Positions 4,904 to 14,374 of a DNA stretch of 42,134 nucleotides are shown here, one piece after another. Under the pieces are notes generated by a model, which was not told where the DNA came from, did not search any database, and worked only from the letters and a program-made list of their open reading frames with translations. Numbering within the stretch: the stretch's first letter is position 1; every line of letters starts with the position of its first letter. A program made the position numbers and the translations under genes. The DNA comes from a virus. Where the stretch lies: positions 1 to 42,134 of the IMG/VR virus record IMGVR_UViG_3300032677_000061; one strand, written 5' to 3'.

Positions 4904-7900
4904 TTAGGCTTGAGCTTCGCCCCAACGTAGAACCAAGTTGGTTGAAATTGGAGCACCCTGTGTAATATAAGCATTAATAAACAAAGTATCACACCCGTTG
5001 GGATATGTACCACGTCCACCAATTGGAGTATTGGTAAGTTCTTTCAAGTTACTCAAATCCAATGCGTCCTTGTTGGCTGGTGAGTTAATGTAGGAAAACA
5101 CAGTTTCGCCAGGCAGTGCGTATGTACCGCGACTGCACTGAACTGTTGTACCAGTACCACCGTATAAAATAACCGGAGCCAACAACACTTGGTTAATAGT
5201 AATACCATAGTAAATTGCTGTGGTTGCTGTGGTTGTATTTTGGCTTACGTTGACATAGTATGTACCTGCACCGCCTGTACCTGATCCGTTGGCAATAATA
5301 TATGTGTTAGCACTGACACTACCACCTGCCAACAAACTACCCACAGTAACCACACCGCTTGGAGTACCTGTTACTGTCATGATAACTGCGGTACCTGTCA
5401 CAGTCACGTTACCAATGGTCTGTGTAACTGATACACCCCAAGTTCCAACTCCAGAACCTGTACCAGTAATGTTGTTGGTAATGTAAGTACCTGAACCCAA
5501 GCTAGTACCAGTCAACAACATACCTATTGTAACAGTACCTGAACCCACTGCGGTAATAGTCATAACGTTACCGGCAAAGTTGGCAGTAAAACTACAGGTT
5601 GTTGTGTTAGATATAGTGGCAGTAATACCAGCAGAAGTTGATACTAGACTGGAAACTTTGGTCAAACCATACAGTGATGCAGTACTGGTTGGGAAATAAA
5701 CGTCGTCACCCACTTGTACTGTTGTACTGGTTGGATTACCGATCAAAGGTATAGCACTAGTGCCAGCCGAAACATATATTGGACATACTAGATAGTTGTT
5801 GACAGCATTACTGAAAATAATACTGGTACCAGATGCCACTTGACTGAAACTTGGCTGTCCAGTTGGGTTAACTGCTGAATTTAAACTGTTAAAGCTGACG
5901 TTGGTCAAAGCAGGGAAGTTGCTAGGATTAATAACACCCTCAACCACAATGGCCGCGTTAGTACCACCTGAACCAGATGATGATTCCAGCTGTTGTAGCA
6001 AGAAACTAGCACGGTTAATGAGTTCACGTGCTCCAAGATCGCCTGACAAGGCATTACTTACACTGGGTGCTAGACGAATAGCAAACGCAGTGGTCTTCTT
6101 AGTTGTAAGCGGAACGTTGGTAACCTGATAGTTGAAAATGTATGAACGGTCTGCATCAAATCCGCCGTCTTCAATAAATGCCGCGCCCCAGTGACTGACA
6201 ATAGGACTGGCACAACCATTAACCGATACTACACCAGTTTGTACTGCATGACTTGCGGCTGCACCTGCTGTAAATGTTCTATAACCACCACTTGCCCATG
6301 GCACTATAGTAACTGCTCGAGTTAATCCTGTCAACGCATTAATGGTCAACGATGTAACAGTGCCAGTGGCCGCGGCGTTAACTTGAGTCATCACAGTTAC
6401 GCCCACATTGGCTAGGCTAGTGGCCAGTGTGATAGTAGCACCATCTATAACTGTGTTTACATAGTATGTAGTGTTGACTTGTATGTTACCTAAGTTGTTG
6501 GTGTTGCTGTTGTAACTCATAAACACAATAGGTTGTCCTACAGCCATATTAGTAGTTGAACCAACTGTTACAGTATTACCCGTTGCACTGGTAGCTGTGG
6601 CTTGTGTATTAATTTTACCTTTATAAGTTATCAATTCATTGTCAATATAAATTGTACAGGCTGTTAGTGTTGGCAGTGGGAAATATGTAGAATCAAATAC
6701 AGTTACAGTTGTATCGCTAACACCCAGTGGACTTGATCCAACAATAAAACTACGGGCGCCTTCATTTTGCACTTCATAACGTACCGGCATGTTACCTGCT
6801 CGCATCCAAGCTTCGTTGTTTAAGTTGTTGTTACGCAAACGATGTACAGTTACATATTTGCCCTCGGGACCACGCATCATCCAGTCAATAAATCCAGCAC
6901 CATACCATGTCCATTGCATGGCCACCATTTGCATTTTAGTTGGAATAATTTGATAACCACTTGGGTTGTATATGCTGTTGGATCCGTCCATACGGTCCAC
7001 GTTCCACTGACTTTGTGGAATAATACGATCTACAGTTTTTGTACCTTTAATACCCTGTGCATTACTGTATCCACGCCATTGAGGGTTAATATACATTAAA
7101 GTATCGCTAATAACTTGAATAACGGTATGACTCATACCACGTATAACAATTTTGTCGCCTACAAACAACTGACTTGTAAAACGTGTGTTAACTCCAATAA
7201 CTTGTCCTGAACCAACCACAACAGAAAAAGTACCTGCTAACTGGAATGTGCTAGAACGTTTGACCACGCTGACCACTTGGCCATCATACTGGAAAAATAC
7301 TCCATTTTGTTCGTCGTATGTGCCTGAACGCACTACTGCACCATACCAGTTGTTTAAACTTAATAAACAAGGATCGCCAATTGCGGCACCAATTAATCCA
7401 GTAGGTGCACCTAACGTTTGATTAGCTAATACTTGTAATGTACGTTCGTCGATAATGTTGACTACAGTATATGTACCATTGTATCCTGTTGTTATAATAC
7501 CACTAAGTGTTACACTAGTACCTTGCTGACAACCGTGATCTACGTCGTCAGTTGTGATAGTTAATACTGGAGTTAATATAGCCGTGGCAGTCAGAGACCC
7601 TGATTGGGTAACAGATGTAATTGCTGTTCCTGCCATAGCGTTTGCATAAGAACTGGCTAGTGTAATACTAGTTCCAGTACCGCCAACTGCAATATAGTAT
7701 GTACCGGCTGTTAATCCCACTGCACCATTTAATGATACGTTTGATATTATTAATGCCTGTCCTTGTACATAGGTACCGCTAGTAATTACAACAGATCCGT
7801 TAGTATTAGCCACAGTGATTGACAACCCTGTAGCATAATTTTGACCTGTAGCAACTGCACTACGTACAAAGTAATTTGGTGCCATTAGTAAACCAGTATT

Positions 7901-10312
7901 AAAGTTAATTGCTTTACCTGATTGATAACGTATGTATTTCTTGCTCATACGGATGGCCTGTGCCGCATAACCTGGGCCACCTGTACCTAATTGTACTCCG
8001 CCGTCGAACGGTCTATGTGAATAAAAACTATCAGGACGAGCATAAACTTGAGCAGAAACTGTACCGGTTATAACTCCTGCACCGCGAGCGGTATATGTAA
8101 ATGTTGTAGGGCTTGTTACTGCCTCAACGAAGAAAGGACCATTTGCTAATGTATTGTTGTTAGTTCCGTTTTCGCTATTTACTACAACGTTGATTGTTTC
8201 ACCTGGAGTAAATCCATGCGGACTTGTTGTGTTAACTGTAATGGTAGGATTGACGTTAACAGCTGAAAATGTACTGCTAGATCCTACTGTGGCCGATTGA
8301 CTTATACTATAAGTACCTTGCTGGTATGCTGTATAAAAATTATAAGTACCTGAACCAGCACTACTGAACACATTGGATAAAGTAATAACACTACCAACAA
8401 TGCCTGTAACAAATGTTGAGTTAGGAATACCAGTTCCTGACACAATTTGTCCAACTACAATATTTGTAGGACTGTTTACTGTAAAACTATATGTACCCGC
8501 TGTTCCGCCAGCAGTTAAAGTTGGACTTACTACAGGACTTGCGCCGGTAGGAGTCAATTGAATAATGATAGAAGTTGCACTAGGAACTGTAGCAGTACCA
8601 GAAGACAATCCTTGTCCAGGAGCAAGAACTCCGCTTGTCACAGAACTAACTGTTAAAACTTTTCCTGAAATTGTTCCAGCAAAACTGGCAACAGAACTAG
8701 GTGTAATATATGTTATTGTTGGAGGAGAAATAGCTACCGCCCACAAATATCCTGTACTGTTAGTTAAGACTACGTTTGTACCAACAGTTACGTTCATTGG
8801 GCTACCAGAATACACAGCAGTAGTTTGAGTTGCTAGTATTAGTCCGTTTAAACTGGTTGGACTAGTAAGACTTAATTGTGCATAGTTACTGTCTAAGATT
8901 GCATAAATGTAATATGTTCCAGCTAATAAGTTACCAATAGTAGTACCACTGATACTGACTGTTTCACCTACTACCATGTTAGTAGTGCCGCCAACAGATA
9001 CACCATTTAAAATATAGTTACTAAAATAAACTCCGTTGGATAACGCATTGGTACCAGTAATTGTTGTAGTATATTGTTGTTGTAAACTAACTGTAATTTG
9101 ATTACCGCTAATACCTGAAATATAATATTGTGTACCAGAAGTTAGATTGCCAAAGTTGCCGCCTCCAACAACTGCCATGTTACCGCCACTAACCGTAGCA
9201 GAAGGTGTAAAATTAGACCCACCGCTGGCAAGACTTATAGTAATCGTACTGGTGTTGATAATACCAGTTATGTAATATGTGACACCATTTAATAATCCTC
9301 CGAATGGTGCTCCAGAGAATGTCACAGGCATACCGGTTGCCATTCCAACAGTAGTTCCAACAGAAATATAACCAGTTGATGCGTTGGTTGCAAATGCATT
9401 GGTATTGATAGTATTAAACGTGATAGGACTACCTTGAGTCATACCAGTAGTTGAGCCAAGTGTAATTTGATAAGTTACACCACTAGTTGCTGTTGCTGTT
9501 GTATTAAGGACTGCATTTATATTCGATCCACTATAAAACCCGCCCTGACGAAGTTGAATAAACGAAGTCCAAATATTATCACCGTTAGTAAAACCTACTT
9601 TACCTTTTGCTATGTATGTAAACGATGTTGAGTTTATTATTTGATAAACAACAAAAGATCCTTCAGCACGATCATAGCCAGTGTAAGCACTATTAAATCC
9701 TCTAATAGTGATTGGCTGCCCTACACTATATCCGTGAATACTAGCAGTGGTAATTGTAATAACTGATTCTGATGTAGTTAGTCCACCGCCACCAGAACTT
9801 GCGTCTGTTGTTGCGGCAGTCACTGTTAAATCTGTTCCTGGAATTTCATAGATTGCAGGAACACTACGTTGCTGACTAATGGTCAACCACTTAGTCGGTT
9901 GCATACCATACTCAAAGTCAGCATCTAATAATGATTGCGGAGAAGCAACACGTTGACGTTCAAACGCATCGGTTCCTACTTCTGGACTACGTACATATTG
10001 AAATGGCTGTTCATACAATATCTGTAGTGTATCAGTTGATGCCATGCCAGTAGTTGTACCTGCTGCCAAGGTGATAATAGTAACACCGTCTGAGTTATCT
10101 AATGCGTCTGGGAAACTAATATCGTTAATACCACGTAAAAAAGAAACAGTTGTACCAGTATAAGTTGTATCTGCAAAATTATAAAGTATTGTGTTTCGTG
10201 TGGTATTTGTAATTACTAGAAACTGTTGTAGATCATATTTTCCAGGTATTTCTATTGTACCGGCGCCAGCCACTGGTGTAAAAATATATTGTCTAAGCTG
10301 TGCTTTTGCCAT
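4904..10312 (-). CDS. Giant repetitive virion structural protein, 1802 aa
   Basis: A very large, Thr/Ser/Gly/Val-rich, beta-rich protein with no membrane segment. Residues 1-110 form a domain shared with the 147-aa protein at 11140-11583 (both read FTP-x-AG-x-GT from residue 11, then an NT-x-LY motif). Residues of about 170-760 and again 1200-1750 are tandem Ig-like beta modules with recurring TTGM-x-x-G-x-P-x-T and GT-YYI patterns. Between them, roughly residues 960-1190, is a more conserved core (FFQYDGQVVSVVKRSS, IPQSQWNVDRMDG, MPVRYEV) like those of large cyanophage virion proteins. The start has a GGAG ribosome site and a late promoter 23 bases upstream. A tail-fibre or whisker role in host contact is inferred from size, repeats and position. 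Confidence 0.85.
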   Translation of the reverse strand: MAKAQLRQYIFTPVAGAGTIEIPGKYDLQQFLVITNTTRNTILYNFADTTYTGTTVSFLRGINDISFPDALDNSDGVTIITLAAGTTTGMASTDTLQILYEQPFQYVRSPEVGTDAFERQRVASPQSLLDADFEYGMQPTKWLTISQQRSVPAIYEIPGTDLTVTAATTDASSGGGGLTTSESVITITTASIHGYSVGQPITIRGFNSAYTGYDRAEGSFVVYQIINSTSFTYIAKGKVGFTNGDNIWTSFIQLRQGGFYSGSNINAVLNTTATATSGVTYQITLGSTTGMTQGSPITFNTINTNAFATNASTGYISVGTTVGMATGMPVTFSGAPFGGLLNGVTYYITGIINTSTITISLASGGSNFTPSATVSGGNMAVVGGGNFGNLTSGTQYYISGISGNQITVSLQQQYTTTITGTNALSNGVYFSNYILNGVSVGGTTNMVVGETVSISGTTIGNLLAGTYYIYAILDSNYAQLSLTSPTSLNGLILATQTTAVYSGSPMNVTVGTNVVLTNSTGYLWAVAISPPTITYITPSSVASFAGTISGKVLTVSSVTSGVLAPGQGLSSGTATVPSATSIIIQLTPTGASPVVSPTLTAGGTAGTYSFTVNSPTNIVVGQIVSGTGIPNSTFVTGIVGSVITLSNVFSSAGSGTYNFYTAYQQGTYSISQSATVGSSSTFSAVNVNPTITVNTTSPHGFTPGETINVVVNSENGTNNNTLANGPFFVEAVTSPTTFTYTARGAGVITGTVSAQVYARPDSFYSHRPFDGGVQLGTGGPGYAAQAIRMSKKYIRYQSGKAINFNTGLLMAPNYFVRSAVATGQNYATGLSITVANTNGSVVITSGTYVQGQALIISNVSLNGAVGLTAGTYYIAVGGTGTSITLASSYANAMAGTAITSVTQSGSLTATAILTPVLTITTDDVDHGCQQGTSVTLSGIITTGYNGTYTVVNIIDERTLQVLANQTLGAPTGLIGAAIGDPCLLSLNNWYGAVVRSGTYDEQNGVFFQYDGQVVSVVKRSSTFQLAGTFSVVVGSGQVIGVNTRFTSQLFVGDKIVIRGMSHTVIQVISDTLMYINPQWRGYSNAQGIKGTKTVDRIIPQSQWNVDRMDGSNSIYNPSGYQIIPTKMQMVAMQWTWYGAGFIDWMMRGPEGKYVTVHRLRNNNLNNEAWMRAGNMPVRYEVQNEGARSFIVGSSPLGVSDTTVTVFDSTYFPLPTLTACTIYIDNELITYKGKINTQATATSATGNTVTVGSTTNMAVGQPIVFMSYNSNTNNLGNIQVNTTYYVNTVIDGATITLATSLANVGVTVMTQVNAAATGTVTSLTINALTGLTRAVTIVPWASGGYRTFTAGAAASHAVQTGVVSVNGCASPIVSHWGAAFIEDGGFDADRSYIFNYQVTNVPLTTKKTTAFAIRLAPSVSNALSGDLGARELINRASFLLQQLESSSGSGGTNAAIVVEGVINPSNFPALTNVSFNSLNSAVNPTGQPSFSQVASGTSIIFSNAVNNYLVCPIYVSAGTSAIPLIGNPTSTTVQVGDDVYFPTSTASLYGLTKVSSLVSTSAGITATISNTTTCSFTANFAGNVMTITAVGSGTVTIGMLLTGTSLGSGTYITNNITGTGSGVGTWGVSVTQTIGNVTVTGTAVIMTVTGTPSGVVTVGSLLAGGSVSANTYIIANGSGTGGAGTYYVNVSQNTTTATTAIYYGITINQVLLAPVILYGGTGTTVQCSRGTYALPGETVFSYINSPANKDALDLSNLKELTNTPIGGRGTYPNGCDTLFINAYITQGAPISTNLVLRWGEAQA

Positions 10313-10334
10313 TCAAATCTCCGTATCTTGTTTA

Positions 10335-10342
10335 TATTTATC
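10335..10342 (-). promoter_or_regulatory. T4-type late promoter (with leader)
   Basis: GATAAATA on the minus strand, 22 bases before the ATG of the 1802-aa gene, leaving room for its GGAG ribosome site. It follows the terminator of the preceding gene. Confidence 0.75.
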
Positions 10343-10377
10343 AAACCCATACTAGCACATAATATTGTTAAGGTCAC

Positions 10378-10402
10378 AAAAAAACCCGTAACTAGTACGG
10401 GT
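10378..10402 (-). terminator. Intrinsic terminator after the 234-aa structural gene
   Basis: On the minus strand TACCCGTA-CTAG-TTACGGGTTTTTTT: a 7-bp stem (10384-10390 with 10396-10402) and a T-run. Confidence 0.9.
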
Positions 10403-10422
10403 ATTTTGTTTAGTCTAATTAA

Positions 10423-11127
10423 TTAAACTGGAACTTCTTCCCACAATAAACGACCAGCAAAGCTGAATGATGTTGTAGCCGCTGTATTGTATAAAGCTAG
10501 TACGCCACCTGGTGGAATAATTAATTGTCCATCAAAGTTTTGTACGCTTGTTAATCCTGGAGCAACTGATGTGTTGGCAATAGTACCAAGCTGTATTGCT
10601 CCGCCACTTTGGAAGTCAGCAACTTCTAAAGCTGTCAATGGGTTAGTTAAACCAGTAAGAGCAGTAGCGCCGGCAAAACCTTTAGTTTGTGAACCAGCTT
10701 GTGTCAATGTCTTGCTGTTGAATGGTGCTAGACCAGTTGAAATTGCACTGTTACCTGTACCTACATACCAAACTAATGCACCAAATGGTGTTGGTGTTGT
10801 TACAGTATTATAAAATGCTGAAAATTGAGCTTGTGTCAAAACAGCGTTAACACCTGAAGTTACCGGGTTCCAAATACCTAGCATTGGAGTACCTGTTGTG
10901 GCTGTTGCTAGTGTAGCTGAACCACCTGTTGCAGTACCGTGTGTCGATGCACCTGCAATAATAGCAGTTGTACCAGTTCTAAATGTGTTACCACGGTATG
11001 TCTGCTCATAAAAACGATCATGTAATTCTGTTACGATTACATCACCTAATTGTCCTTGACGGATTGCTGGGGTAGCGCCTGGTTGGTTTGAACCAGCTGG
11101 TGCGCCTACTTGTCCTTGAATTAACAT
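10423..11127 (-). CDS. Virion structural protein, 234 aa
   Basis: A Gly/Ala/Thr-rich beta-type protein. It has a Pro/Gly-rich N-terminus (GQVGAPAGSNQPGATPA), then TELHDRFYEQTYRGNTFRTG, and a C-terminal PPGGVLALYNTAATTSFSFAGRLLWEE segment that looks like a virion beta-sandwich. No enzymatic motif is seen. It lies 12 bases after the 147-aa gene with an AAGGAG ribosome site and is followed by a terminator, so it ends the leftward structural transcript that begins at 13862. Similar proteins occur next to tail-fibre genes in T4-like phages of aquatic bacteria; an exact place in the virion is not assigned. Confidence 0.7.
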   Translation of the reverse strand: MLIQGQVGAPAGSNQPGATPAIRQGQLGDVIVTELHDRFYEQTYRGNTFRTGTTAIIAGASTHGTATGGSATLATATTGTPMLGIWNPVTSGVNAVLTQAQFSAFYNTVTTPTPFGALVWYVGTGNSAISTGLAPFNSKTLTQAGSQTKGFAGATALTGLTNPLTALEVADFQSGGAIQLGTIANTSVAPGLTSVQNFDGQLIIPPGGVLALYNTAATTSFSFAGRLLWEEVPV

Positions 11128-11139
11128 TCTTAAATCTCC

Positions 11140-11583
11140 TTAATTGATCGGGTTATTATTGACAGAGTTTACGTCATTACGTAACCCGTCTATATCGTCA
11201 TTAATATTTAGCCCCTGTGCTAAAATTACGTTCATTACTCTTAGTTCTTGTAGAATCTGATCCAGCGATTCCTGCATTTTTTGGGCTTGTCCGCCGTATT
11301 CTGCTAAGAAATTACTTTCAAAACCAGGAGCAGTATCATAATAAACGTTTAGTTTATCAGTTGAGCTAAATGTACTGGTATTAAGTGTCAGCGTAACTAT
11401 TGATCCACTTGCTGTAGCACCTAAGCCAGGAGCACCGGCAACATATAAAGGAGTGTTTTGTGTAGTATCGATTACACCATACAATTTACTGAAACTGAAT
11501 CCAGGGTAGTTTGTAAAGTTTAATGTACCAACTCCGCCAGCACCTGGTGTAAAAATTGGTTGAAAATTTAATAGTTGTTTCAT
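11140..11583 (-). CDS. Structural protein sharing the N-terminal domain of the giant protein, 147 aa
   Basis: Residues 1-95 parallel the start of the 1802-aa protein, with FTPGAGGVGT at residues 11-20, NYPGFSFSKLYGVIDTTQNTPLY and a beta-rich continuation. This suggests a common attachment or assembly domain. The C-terminal third switches to a coiled coil (QKMQESLDQILQELRVM) and a polar, Asn-rich tail. It could be a short adaptor or oligomerising partner of the long fibre. The AAGGAC ribosome site and the eight-base gap place it in the same transcript as the fibre genes on both sides. Confidence 0.75.
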   Translation of the reverse strand: MKQLLNFQPIFTPGAGGVGTLNFTNYPGFSFSKLYGVIDTTQNTPLYVAGAPGLGATASGSIVTLTLNTSTFSSTDKLNVYYDTAPGFESNFLAEYGGQAQKMQESLDQILQELRVMNVILAQGLNINDDIDGLRNDVNSVNNNPIN

Positions 11584-11591
11584 ATTTGTCC

Positions 11592-13145
11592 TTAGAACGC
11601 CAGCTGATAAGTTAATACAGTAGTTATGGTAGGAATGGCAACACCGTTAGAAGTTAACGATCCACCGAATGCAACACTACCACCACTTGCACCAATATTT
11701 ATCGCTTGTGCTCCGGCGAATAAATTAACTGTACCAGAAGTAACGTTTGTAGTTATAGTTGCAGTACCGGTTGTTCCGTTTCCTAATAAACTCAATGTTG
11801 TGTTTCCAGTATTTGCTCCAATATAAGTTGTGGTGCCTGCACCACCGATATTCATAGTAGTTGCCGCACCAAATGCATTTACAGTGGTAGCGTTGGTATT
11901 GAATAATGTCACAGTGCCAGTACTTGCAGTTGTTATAGTTGGGTTAGTGAAGTTCAACACACCATTAACTGCCAACTGCATTTGTTGTACACCATTGTTG
12001 TAAAAACTCAACGGCAAATATGTTCCACTTCCATTTATTCCAGACACTAACTGCACATCGGTTGTACCATTGGTAGCAATTAAAATTTTGCTAGCATTAG
12101 TCGGACTACTGTTGTTTAATGCTTGCCAGCTAGCGGCTCCACTAGTACCGTTTGGTACAGCATAGATACCAGTTGATGCGTTAGTAGTTTTAGTAGTAAA
12201 TAGTGTTCGGTTAGCAAATGTGGCATTATCAAAATCGCCGGTAATAACTGCACTAGTGCCTAATGTTAAACTTGTCAGTGTTCCTACGCTAGTTAAACTA
12301 GATGACACAATCGTGTTAGGTAACGAAGTTCCGGTAATGTTTGCACTCGATATAGTTCCATTGATTGGATTAGTTACTGATAATGAAGTAGCAGTTAAAC
12401 TAGTTATGTTGCCAAGTGTAGTGATACCAGCCGCACTAGTGATTGTAGTAGGTAAAGCTGATCCAGTGATACCACTAGCCGCAACACCTGCCGCAGTAGT
12501 AACTGTTCCATTAATTGTCCCGCCTACAGTTAAATTTCCGCTCACTGTTAAACTTGTTAGTGTACCAAGACTAGTAATATTTGGCTGAGAAGCATTAGTA
12601 ACAGTTGCGGCTGTACCGGCAGATCCTACAGTTCCCCATACAAATGCACTTCCACTCCAACTTAAATATGTACTGCTGACAGCTGGTGCAGTTACATAAG
12701 CAATCGTTCCTGAACCTGTTTGATAAACTAATTGATTCGATGCACCACCTGCTAGCGTAGTTGCTGTACCGGCATTCACTGAATTGACAGCATTGGTAGC
12801 ATTAGAAACCGTGCCACTGACATTCGATGCACTAATTGTTCCACTAATTGTACCAGTGACAGCTAAATTTCCAGTAACAGATAATCCATTCAATGTGCCA
12901 ACACTGGTTAAACTTGAGTTAACTACGTTAGGTGGTAATGTTGTTCCTGTTAATGCACTTGATGGTGTTGGGGTAGATAATAGGGTAGGATAAGAAAGAG
13001 TATTCCACGGAGTAATGCCGTCACCGAATTTCCATTTAAGTGTATCTTGTTCGATTCCTGTTTCACCTGCACCTAATATTGGATTGACTGCGGTCCAATT
13101 GGCCGCTGTATCTCTTCTTAATAAAATTTGTGTTAATGTTGTCAT
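11592..13145 (-). CDS. Tail-fibre protein with Mtd-type N-terminal domain, 517 aa
   Basis: Residues 7-54 (LLRRDTAANWTAVNPILGAGE ... KFGDGITPWNTLSYP, abbreviated) match the short domain found at the start of the major tropism determinant and many phage fibres. It probably joins the fibre to the tail. The shaft is made of repeated units of about 30-40 residues (SSLTSVGTLTSL, ITGTSLPNTI, LTVGGTING) typical of trimeric beta fibres. The last 150 residues are a different Gly/Asn/Thr-rich region without a recognisable intramolecular chaperone. The start has an AAGGAT ribosome site directly after the upstream stop. A receptor-binding or fibre role is well supported; the receptor is unknown. Confidence 0.8.
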   Translation of the reverse strand: MTTLTQILLRRDTAANWTAVNPILGAGETGIEQDTLKWKFGDGITPWNTLSYPTLLSTPTPSSALTGTTLPPNVVNSSLTSVGTLNGLSVTGNLAVTGTISGTISASNVSGTVSNATNAVNSVNAGTATTLAGGASNQLVYQTGSGTIAYVTAPAVSSTYLSWSGSAFVWGTVGSAGTAATVTNASQPNITSLGTLTSLTVSGNLTVGGTINGTVTTAAGVAASGITGSALPTTITSAAGITTLGNITSLTATSLSVTNPINGTISSANITGTSLPNTIVSSSLTSVGTLTSLTLGTSAVITGDFDNATFANRTLFTTKTTNASTGIYAVPNGTSGAASWQALNNSSPTNASKILIATNGTTDVQLVSGINGSGTYLPLSFYNNGVQQMQLAVNGVLNFTNPTITTASTGTVTLFNTNATTVNAFGAATTMNIGGAGTTTYIGANTGNTTLSLLGNGTTGTATITTNVTSGTVNLFAGAQAINIGASGGSVAFGGSLTSNGVAIPTITTVLTYQLAF

Positions 13146-13154
13146 TCCAAATCC

Positions 13155-13862
13155 TTACGCCATTGCCGCGGCCAATGCCAGCGCCAAAGATCGAATAGTT
13201 GTATTACCAATTTTAAGATTGGCAAAAGTAGGTGTTGCTGTAGTTCTTAAATCTTGAGAACTATTAATAGTTACTGTTGTGCCACTCACACCGACTGAGA
13301 TTCCGCTAGTACTAGCAAATGTCAAACTACCACCAGCTGTATTAAAAGAAACAGGAGAACCTGATGTTCCTGTAATGGATAGTGTTGCATTAGCTGTTGG
13401 AAGATATGTAGTTAATGCAGATGTAATAGCACTATTTCTATTAGTGACTTCTGTACTTACAGCACTAGAAATAGCAGTATTTCTATTAGTAACTTCTGTA
13501 CTTACAGCACTAGAGATAGCAGTATTCATACCAGTTGTGGTAGTATAACTGCTTAAACTAGTACTTAAACTAGTATTAGTTACATACGACTGTAATGTAG
13601 TTGTTAACGCTGTTGTAAGAACATAATTAGATAAAATCGTATTTAAATTAGTTGTAGTGGTATAATTCTGTAAGGCTGTTGTAACGGCATTATTTGCATA
13701 AGTTTGAGTAGCCATAGGATAGCCACCAACAGTTGATCCATCCATCAAACGGATTGTTTGATTAGTTACATCGTAAACTATGTCCCCGCGGTCATAGGCT
13801 AGTTTTGCTAAATTAACAGCGTCATACCCGTATAGTTTAACCGAGTGTTGGGTTTTGCTCAT
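13155..13862 (-). CDS. Short trimeric fibre protein with heptad-like repeats, 235 aa
   Basis: The N-terminal 50 residues (GDIVYDVTNQTIRLMDGSTVGG) resemble the same fibre-attachment domain as in the neighbouring 517-aa protein. Residues 58-150 form a Thr/Ser/Asn-rich repetitive stalk, including two near-identical 15-residue units (AISSAVSTEVTNRNT and its copy, residues 115-144). The C-terminus is beta-rich and ends in a hydrophobic Ala/Leu segment (IRSLALALAAAMA). The first gene of the fibre transcript, it has a GGTAAATA late box 22 bases upstream and an AAGGAC ribosome site. It is a probable fibre subunit or collar. Confidence 0.75.
   Translation of the reverse strand: MSKTQHSVKLYGYDAVNLAKLAYDRGDIVYDVTNQTIRLMDGSTVGGYPMATQTYANNAVTTALQNYTTTTNLNTILSNYVLTTALTTTLQSYVTNTSLSTSLSSYTTTTGMNTAISSAVSTEVTNRNTAISSAVSTEVTNRNSAITSALTTYLPTANATLSITGTSGSPVSFNTAGGSLTFASTSGISVGVSGTTVTINSSQDLRTTATPTFANLKIGNTTIRSLALALAAAMA
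13431..13520 (-). repeat. Tandem repeat, two 45-bp units
   Basis: Two adjacent in-frame copies encode AISSAVSTEVTNRNT and AISSAVSTEVTNRNS in the fibre stalk. The high DNA identity suggests recent duplication by slippage or recombination. Confidence 0.9.
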
Positions 13863-13884
13863 AAATACCAGTCCTTATAACTAG

Positions 13885-13892
13885 TATTTACC
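13885..13892 (-). promoter_or_regulatory. T4-type late promoter (with leader) of the fibre operon
   Basis: GGTAAATA on the minus strand, six of eight to TATAAATA, 22 bases before the ATG at 13862. The same octamer precedes the terminase gene. Confidence 0.55.
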
Positions 13893-13896
13893 GTTT

Positions 13897-14340
13897 TTAC
13901 TCTTTGTGGTAATATTGATAATTAACGGTGGTTTCGTTTTCTTTATGCACAGTTGCACCATTTTTTAAGTGAAAACGACGAGCCATAGGTGTTTGCGGAC
14001 TTAAGGTAACAATATTTTTAACATCTTTGTATTCGCCTAAAATCCATTCAGCGGCTCTTTTTAACAGTTCTGCACCGGCACCGGGTGCATAACTCCATAT
14101 GGTATAAAATACTGCTGTATCTTTAGTCTTGTCCATATTGATTAAATCTTCTTCAGTTGTAGGAATATCTTTAAGCCATTGCAAACAAGTAGCGGCTAGG
14201 ATTTCTTCCCCTGCTTTTAAGATTAAAATTTCAGCGGCATCATTAATGCGTTGCTCTAATGGAATATGAGGACGTACTGGATCATCTTTAACTACACGAG
14301 TTAAAGGGTCTGCGGTTGAGCGTAGATGATATAGTTCCAT
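13897..14340 (-). CDS. GNAT-like acetyltransferase-fold protein, 147 aa
   Basis: The size and pattern fit a GNAT fold. A central beta strand, FYTIWSYAPGAG (about residues 78-89), leads into a helix, AELLKRAAEWILGEY, as in the acetyl-CoA pyrophosphate-binding region. A later strand-helix (NIVTLSPQTPMARRFHLKNGA) is typical of the GNAT end, where a displaced residue position in the protein chain (FHLKNGA) recurs. The substrate is unknown. Proteins of this type occur in several T4-like phages of aquatic hosts. The gene stands between the fibre operon and gp41. A weak late-like box (GATAAGTA, 14349-14356) lies eight bases before the ATG, and no good ribosome site is seen. Confidence 0.65.
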   Translation of the reverse strand: MELYHLRSTADPLTRVVKDDPVRPHIPLEQRINDAAEILILKAGEEILAATCLQWLKDIPTTEEDLINMDKTKDTAVFYTIWSYAPGAGAELLKRAAEWILGEYKDVKNIVTLSPQTPMARRFHLKNGATVHKENETTVNYQYYHKE

Positions 14341-14348
14341 TATATACG

Positions 14349-14356
14349 TACTTATC
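14349..14356 (-). promoter_or_regulatory. Weak late-promoter-like box
   Basis: GATAAGTA on the minus strand, six of eight to TATAAATA, eight bases before the ATG at 14340. A comparable NATAAGTA precedes the gp16 gene. Confidence 0.35.
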
Positions 14357-14374
14357 TATTCTGTCTAAAAACCA

